A stretch of 64,000 bases of DNA from Arctopsyche grandis (lineage: Eukaryota; Arthropoda; Insecta; Trichoptera; Hydropsychidae): positions 33,137,501 through 33,201,500 of the forward strand of contig NC_135359.1 of assembly GCF_051622035.1 (NCBI RefSeq), written 5' to 3'. Below are positions 58,932 through 64,000 of this stretch, one piece after another. The position numbers were made by a program, and so were the translations under genes. Within the stretch, counting starts at the first letter, position 1, and the number at the start of each line of letters is the position of its first letter. The notes below the pieces were generated by a model. That model did no database searches and was not told the DNA's origin. It saw only the letters and a list, made by a program, of their open reading frames with translations.

Positions 58932-59384
58932 CAATGAATAGACTATCCCATGTATATACCGCACGATACCGCGTATACGACCGCCGTCTAAGATGTTTTT
59001 TTTGTATGATTCAAACTATCTAAAAAAATATCCCACGTACAAGATACCGCATCCCTCGCTGTGTGTTCGTGCCCTTATGTAGGGTTGTCAGGCGTCCCGA
59101 TTAATCAGGATTGTCACCAGTTTTAAGTATCGTGTCCCGATGTCCCGAGCAAACCTCTCGGGATGCCCAAATGTCCCGGTTTACTACTTTTTAAATTCTT
59201 ACAGAAGTTTTTAACTCGGAATTAACATGAACATATTCCCAGGCCATGTTAATGTCTTAACACCCAATTCCTGCAAATAAACCCGAACCTAAAAAAAAGT
59301 ATCAAAAATATTTCAGTTTTTTGATCGAAATATTATTAATTACAATCAATATCATTAAATAAAATTAATACTCACTAATTTAGC

Positions 59385-60243
59385 TTGATGACAAGGGGCA
59401 GAGTCATCTTGGAATATGACATCATCAGAATTTGAAAGATTGTTTTCCATTGATGGGATAAAACTTTCTTCTAGAATTTTTACTTTATCTATGTACGTAG
59501 TAACAATAGATGAAGTTTTGTGATCATGCGAAAATTCGAACTCGAGATTTTGACTGATTCGAACTCAGAATCGATTACTGATCACGTTTTCATGATCTAG
59601 TTTTATATGCTATTCCGTTAATGGAACCTCGCACAAACTGTATTCGACCAATTCCATAATAAGAAAAACATCCCCAAACCACGTGGCTTGGGGGATTCTT
59701 CACTGTTTTCAGGGTACATTTTTGGTCGAATCTTTCTCCAACTTTTCTTCGAACATACGGAAAACCATCGTAGCTGAAGAGGTTAAATTTCAACTCATCA
59801 GAAAATATGACTTGTCGCCAATCCGATGTTGTCCAATTTTCGTGATATTTCGACCACTCTCATCGGTTTTTCATCATTTTCTTCGTAAGTAATGGTTTTT
59901 GGCAGTCAATGGCTTTTCTGAGTCGTTTTCTTAAGGTTACATCACTAATTTCAATTGAAAATTGATCTGAGATCTCTTTTCTTATCTCTACAGCCGTTTT
60001 GAACCGTTGCCGAAAGACATATAGAGTTATCAGGCGATCTTGTCTCTCGGATGTGCATCTTTTCGGTCTCGTCCCCTTCTTACGAGCAAATGTTCCAGAT
60101 TCCTTTTTCTTTTTCATTATTCTTGACACAGTAGATAAAGAACGTCCCATTTGTTGAGAAATTGATCGCAATGAATGTTCAGAGTCTGCCAAAGCCGCGA
60201 TTTTTATATTCTCCTCCAATGATAGTTGAGTGTATTGTTGCAT
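59385..60243 (-). pseudogene. Tc1/mariner-type transposase remnant
   Basis: The frame starts near 60,243 (MQQYTQLSLEENIKIAALAD) with paired helix-turn-helix regions (HSLRSISQQMGRSLSTVSRI; KTAVEIRKEISDQFSIEISD). After a stop near 59,860 the catalytic part continues in other frames: VIFSDEMKFNLF (first Asp), HVVWGCFSYYGIGRIQFV and IFQDDSAPCHQAK (second Asp). The final acidic residue and C-terminus are missing. An insertion of about 80 bp lies near 59,530-59,600. Non-functional. Confidence 0.85.
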
Positions 60244-60321
60244 GGTATTTTTATTTTCAACGATTTCGATCCGTACACCTCGAAAACTTACACTAAACTG
60301 AACTAAAATTGTAGAAAACAA

Positions 60322-61343
60322 TCATATTTAAAAGACCCGAGCGTTAAAAACCACACACCTAAAGGGACAATATTTGTATTGCCCAAAAATCGTAAAATCA
60401 CAAGTGTTCCGGTTTCCGAAACCGTGACGGTATATTGTGAAGCCAAATCTCTAACCGACCAATATGTCAATAATTTTGATAAATCATTGTCTAATCAAGT
60501 GTTTTTCGTAATAACTATATGGTTTTCAAAGCTATACACCCTATATTTCTTCTATTCCTAGAACGAACTACAAGAAATTTATTTTAATAGATTTTGTATG
60601 ATTTAGAAAAGGAGTACACCGTAAAAAAATACATTTATACATTTCTACGTTCCAAAGTATGATTTAAAGGCGGTAGCGATAAGTCATGTTTTTGACCGTT
60701 CGCTTGCATATTTTTGTTGATCGATGAATCGATGCGAGAGAAAGAGACAGCTATATTTTCGTAAACTATTGTTTTCGTCGCTTTTGGCGGGTGGCCATTG
60801 AGTCATGCAGTTGCATGTTGGCCTTACCTATGTGCGTTTACGTGTTGATGCTTGTTGTTATTTAATACTATTGAGAATCCGTCTCCGTCCTTGTTGCTCT
60901 TACTTCCTAGAATCTGGGAATCACCCAGGTTGCACCTAGCAATAACAAATGTTTGGCGCATTGAGGCCGTCGACACCAACAATATTACTTACAATATTTT
61001 CCATATCCAGTTCCGGTATTGCAACCTGTGGTTGCTATTTGACTGTGCAGATGTAGGTAACAAAAGGACAACCATTTTGTACGCCACGACAAAAATATTT
61101 TGAATCAATATATCATTTTCAATATATCATTTTCAATATATCAATATATATCAATATAAATGAAATTTAGGAGGGGCGATTTCTCCCATCGCTCCTCCCC
61201 CCCCACCTCTAGATCCGTTCTTGATTGGAGACAAAGTTAATAGAAGATCTGTTTATGTTGTAGCTCGTTTTTTTAGACATATAATACAACGAAAAATATC
61301 TGCATGATGGAAGTGTAAACTTGAGATGGGAAAGTGAGTATAA
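60322..61343. other. No recognised gene
   Basis: AT-rich DNA with short open frames only and TCAATATAT simple repeats near 61,115-61,155. Confidence 0.45.
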
Positions 61344-62118
61344 GGGTGAAATCACACAGAGAGGCACGCAGCAAATGGTTTTTTTTAGATACTTTTAAAC
61401 ATGCGAAAAAAATGCAGCACGCCTAGCACATATTCATAACACACAGTCTCAAAAATCACCCCTTGAGTGTTTTCGGTGATATTTTATCCTTTTATTTATC
61501 CTAGCTTGACAGTGATAGATAACGGTGGATACCATATTTGAAGAAATATAGGAGAACTTGTCGAAATAATAAGATCGTACGAAATAATAATGACATTAAA
61601 GTTTCAAGCTTTTATTGTTTAATAATTCAGTTTTAAACTTAATTAGTAAATAATTAAAAAAATAGATAAACATGTGTCCCGTTTCTAAACAACAATTGAT
61701 TACTATTTCCTGGTAGGTTTCAGAATTAAATACTCACTTGAAACGACATGTGGCATTCATAAAAAAACGGACAAAGATGTTTTCTGCATAAAGGGTTATA
61801 TTTAGTGCACTAATAAATGACCGTAAACAATTGATACATTAGGGAGTCTAAAATAGAATAATTAGAAACGGAAAAGAAGTATCCCGTTTTTAAATGACAA
61901 CTGATGTTTTCTTATAGGATAGTACAAGCTGTCCGTTCTTGAACGTGCAGAATGCATTTGTTTGTTAGCTCGGACTCTGCCTGGGACTTCAGGGGATGAT
62001 TTTTGGGACTGTGTGCCATGAATATGTGTTGGGCGTGCTGAATTTTTTTCGCATGTTTTAAAGTATCTAAAACAACCATGTGCCGCGTCAAGACGTGTGA
62101 CCCTGTGTGAATTCGTCC
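61344..62118. mobile_element. Long-TIR (GGGTG...TCACACAG) element with TAA duplication
   Basis: Ends GGGTGAAATCACACAG and CTGTGTGAATTCGTCC, flanked by TAA. Interior shared with 9,605-11,014 (AGCTTTTATTGTTTAATAAT, complement). No transposase. Confidence 0.75.
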
Positions 62119-62552
62119 TAATATAACATTCGTTCCATATCGAATGAAATTCCTTCATCCCCAACTTCTTCCCTACGCCACACTCTTCTCCCTTCTCCAA
62201 GGAACGTAAGCGCAAGCGAAAGTGAAAGTCCGAATTATAGTGGGGCGGTGGCTATTAAGAGCGATACCCCCGCCATTTTTTTGTCAAATTTACAGAATTT
62301 AGAATTTTTTAATAAAATTTTCGACTGTGGCACATTTTCAGCTTCGGTTGATTTATAATAGAGTTAAATTGTTTTTTTTTCTTCATAACTACCGCTTCTT
62401 ACCAGAGATCGGTGGACAAGTAACTTTTGCCAAAAAAAAAAAAATGGTTCACTATTGTCAATTACTATCGTCCTAAAAAGAAAGAGCAAAAAAAAAAGTT
62501 GATAATAGTATAATTGAAAAAAAAAGTGAACTGTTATAGAACTGTTATATTG

Positions 62553-62635
62553 CAGCGCGTCACAAATGTTTAAGGAGGGGCACGTGCCTCACTCTGAAGC
62601 CATTCTCAGGCTGAGAGCGCCCTCTCTACGTCTTT
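62553..62635 (+). pseudogene. Scrap of the LINE reverse transcriptase at 52,588
   Basis: MFKEGHVPHSEAILRLRAPS matches the end of the earlier frame (MFVEGHVPHFEAILRMRAAS). Confidence 0.75.
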
Positions 62636-62647
62636 GTATATTTTTAT

Positions 62648-63152
62648 CGTTTAATTTTATTTATTTTATTGTTACAAATCAATATACACTCGCCATTATA
62701 GATTTGCTCCAATGCGACGGGTGTACGTTAACGAAATACAGAATACATAAACAATCAGAAATCAGAAATACAGTAATACATACATATACAATCAGAATAT
62801 ATAGCATATAACAATTAATCAGAAATAATAATCAAAGACACATCTATGGATTATTTTTTTTGTATACAATTTTTATACATATAATAAATACGAAATTACA
62901 GATATTTCTATAGAGATATCTATAGATTTCAGATTACTGTGTATAATTATTGCAAATTATACACAGCCAGATTTTGTGACAACAGGATTAGATCTAATAC
63001 CGATTTTCAGGAACCGTTTCAGCAATGATCAGATAAAATTGGCAAACTCTGATAGAGAAACGATCGATTTGGAGTCACAAAACCCCCAAATCTAACCTTT
63101 GACCTCAATGGTGCTAAATATATACGCTACCACTAAGCCAAACTGCTGGCTT
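62648..63152 (-). mobile_element. SINE family I, minus strand
   Basis: Complement of 1,345-1,860, including the tRNA-like head (near 63,100) and the terminal hairpin (62,685-62,725). Confidence 0.8.
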
Positions 63153-63279
63153 TTGTCTCCTTGTCTTCTTGCTGCCGCTTTTTCTCATTATCACTCTTCA
63201 ATATACATATGTTAAATGGATGGAACTACTCCACTGACCGCCTTAAATAGACATTTAATTGATTAATTAATTAATTACT

Positions 63280-63435
63280 CTTCCTATTATTATTATTTAT
63301 TATAATTGTTATTTATAATTATAATTATTTTTATTATTTATTATTATTATCATTTATTATTATTATCATTTATTATTATTAATATTTATTATTATTATTA
63401 TTTATCATTATTATTATTTATTATTATTATTAAAA
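63280..63435. repeat. (TTA)n low-complexity tract
   Basis: Irregular TTA/TTTA repeats. The Ile/Tyr-rich open frame is an artefact. Confidence 0.9.
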
Positions 63436-63535
63436 TTATAAAAAAACACACGCTGGCTGCATCCCGAAAATATAATACTGAAATTTGAACAAAATACATC
63501 AATATATATTAAAAAAGTCTTAAAATAGTTTTTTT

Positions 63536-63980
63536 AAGGTTGTGGCTATTTGCAGGTACTATATTTGCAAATTATTGGCTATTTGCAGGTATTATATCTG
63601 CGAATTATGAGCTATTTGCAGGTACTATATCTGCGACAGGCGCACAGCCTTCTGCGCATGCGCGTGAACTGTCACTGTCAGCGTGTTTACTGATAAAATT
63701 TTGTTTTAAACCTCTTATAATTTAGTTCGAACTCGTAAAGTGACGTAGTATGAACGATTGATTAAACATATAAGATTAAAATAATGAACGATTGATTAGA
63801 CAAGTCTAGCATACATTAAATGTAAGAAATTATAATCGGATTATAAGTTCACGCGCATGCGCAGAAGGCTTGGCGCCTGTCGCAGATATAGTACCTGCAA
63901 ATAGCCAATAAGTTGCAGTTATAGTACCTGCAAATAGCCAACAATTCACAGATATAGTACCTGCAAATAGCCACAACCTT
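63536..63980. mobile_element. MITE with repeat-bearing terminal inverted repeats
   Basis: The ends AAGGTTGTGGCTATTTGCAG and their complement bound 445 bp. Each ~130-bp arm contains three copies of a unit with GGCTATTTGCAGGTA and ATATCTGCGA, then a GCGCATGCGC stretch. The T-run target hides the duplication. Confidence 0.8.
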
Positions 63981-64000
63981 TTTTTAAATCTCGAAAAATA

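Larger units (their letters stand above)
58403..59076. mobile_element. Half of a long-TIR (GGGCG) element, split by a nested TIR element
   Basis: 58,403-58,500 and 58,940-59,076 match consecutive parts of the right inverted repeat at 10,795-11,014, interrupted by the element at 58,505. Confidence 0.7.

Overview
The window reads as insect nuclear DNA. It is AT-rich, its genes carry introns, and it has several zinc-finger genes whose N-terminus is the arthropod ZAD domain. It also holds a dense mix of LINEs, tRNA-derived SINEs, LTR relics and MITEs. A holometabolous insect is likely, but the order cannot be fixed from sequence alone.

Three conserved host genes could be rebuilt exon by exon with matching splice phases. 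(1) An AP-3 adaptor mu subunit, + strand, 25,288-30,190, 10 exons, 416 codons. (2) An EF-hand/WD40 protein of the WDR49/WDR64/WDY group, - strand, 30,315-38,461, 14 exons, 710 codons. It converges on the AP-3 gene with about 125 bp between stop codons. (3) An FBXL6 orthologue (F-box plus leucine-rich repeats), - strand, 45,119-51,656, 9 exons, 1256 codons. It has a GC-AG first intron and an unusual C-terminal tail of W-N-x-x-x-F-S-P-M repeats. A MADF gene (19,147-21,582) is intact. Two ZAD zinc-finger genes are intact or nearly so (4,190-6,081 + and 13,790-15,020 -). Two more are relics (the window start, and 21,740-22,635 -).

Layout: 1-6.8 kb, tandem ZAD-ZNF duplicates; 7-13 kb, LINE, MITE and LTR debris; 13.8-15 kb, second ZNF gene; 15.4-18.9 kb, nested LTR elements including a complete short TRIM-like element; 19-21.6 kb, MADF gene; 21.7-25 kb, ZNF pseudogene, MITEs and a solo LTR; 25.3-38.5 kb, AP-3 mu and the WD40 gene with transposons confined to introns; 38.8-45 kb, mostly intergenic; 45-52.4 kb, FBXL6 with a GC-rich 5' end; 52.4-64 kb, nested LINE, LTR, MITE and Tc1 remnants.

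The most interesting signals: a 3' stem-loop shared by three different retroposon 3' ends, whose loop is conserved while the stem changes by compensatory substitution; a four-finger higher-order repeat in the zinc-finger array; the FBXL6 repeat tail; a head-to-head LTR palindrome with three GTAT copies; and a MADF-like gene inside a terminal-inverted-repeat element.
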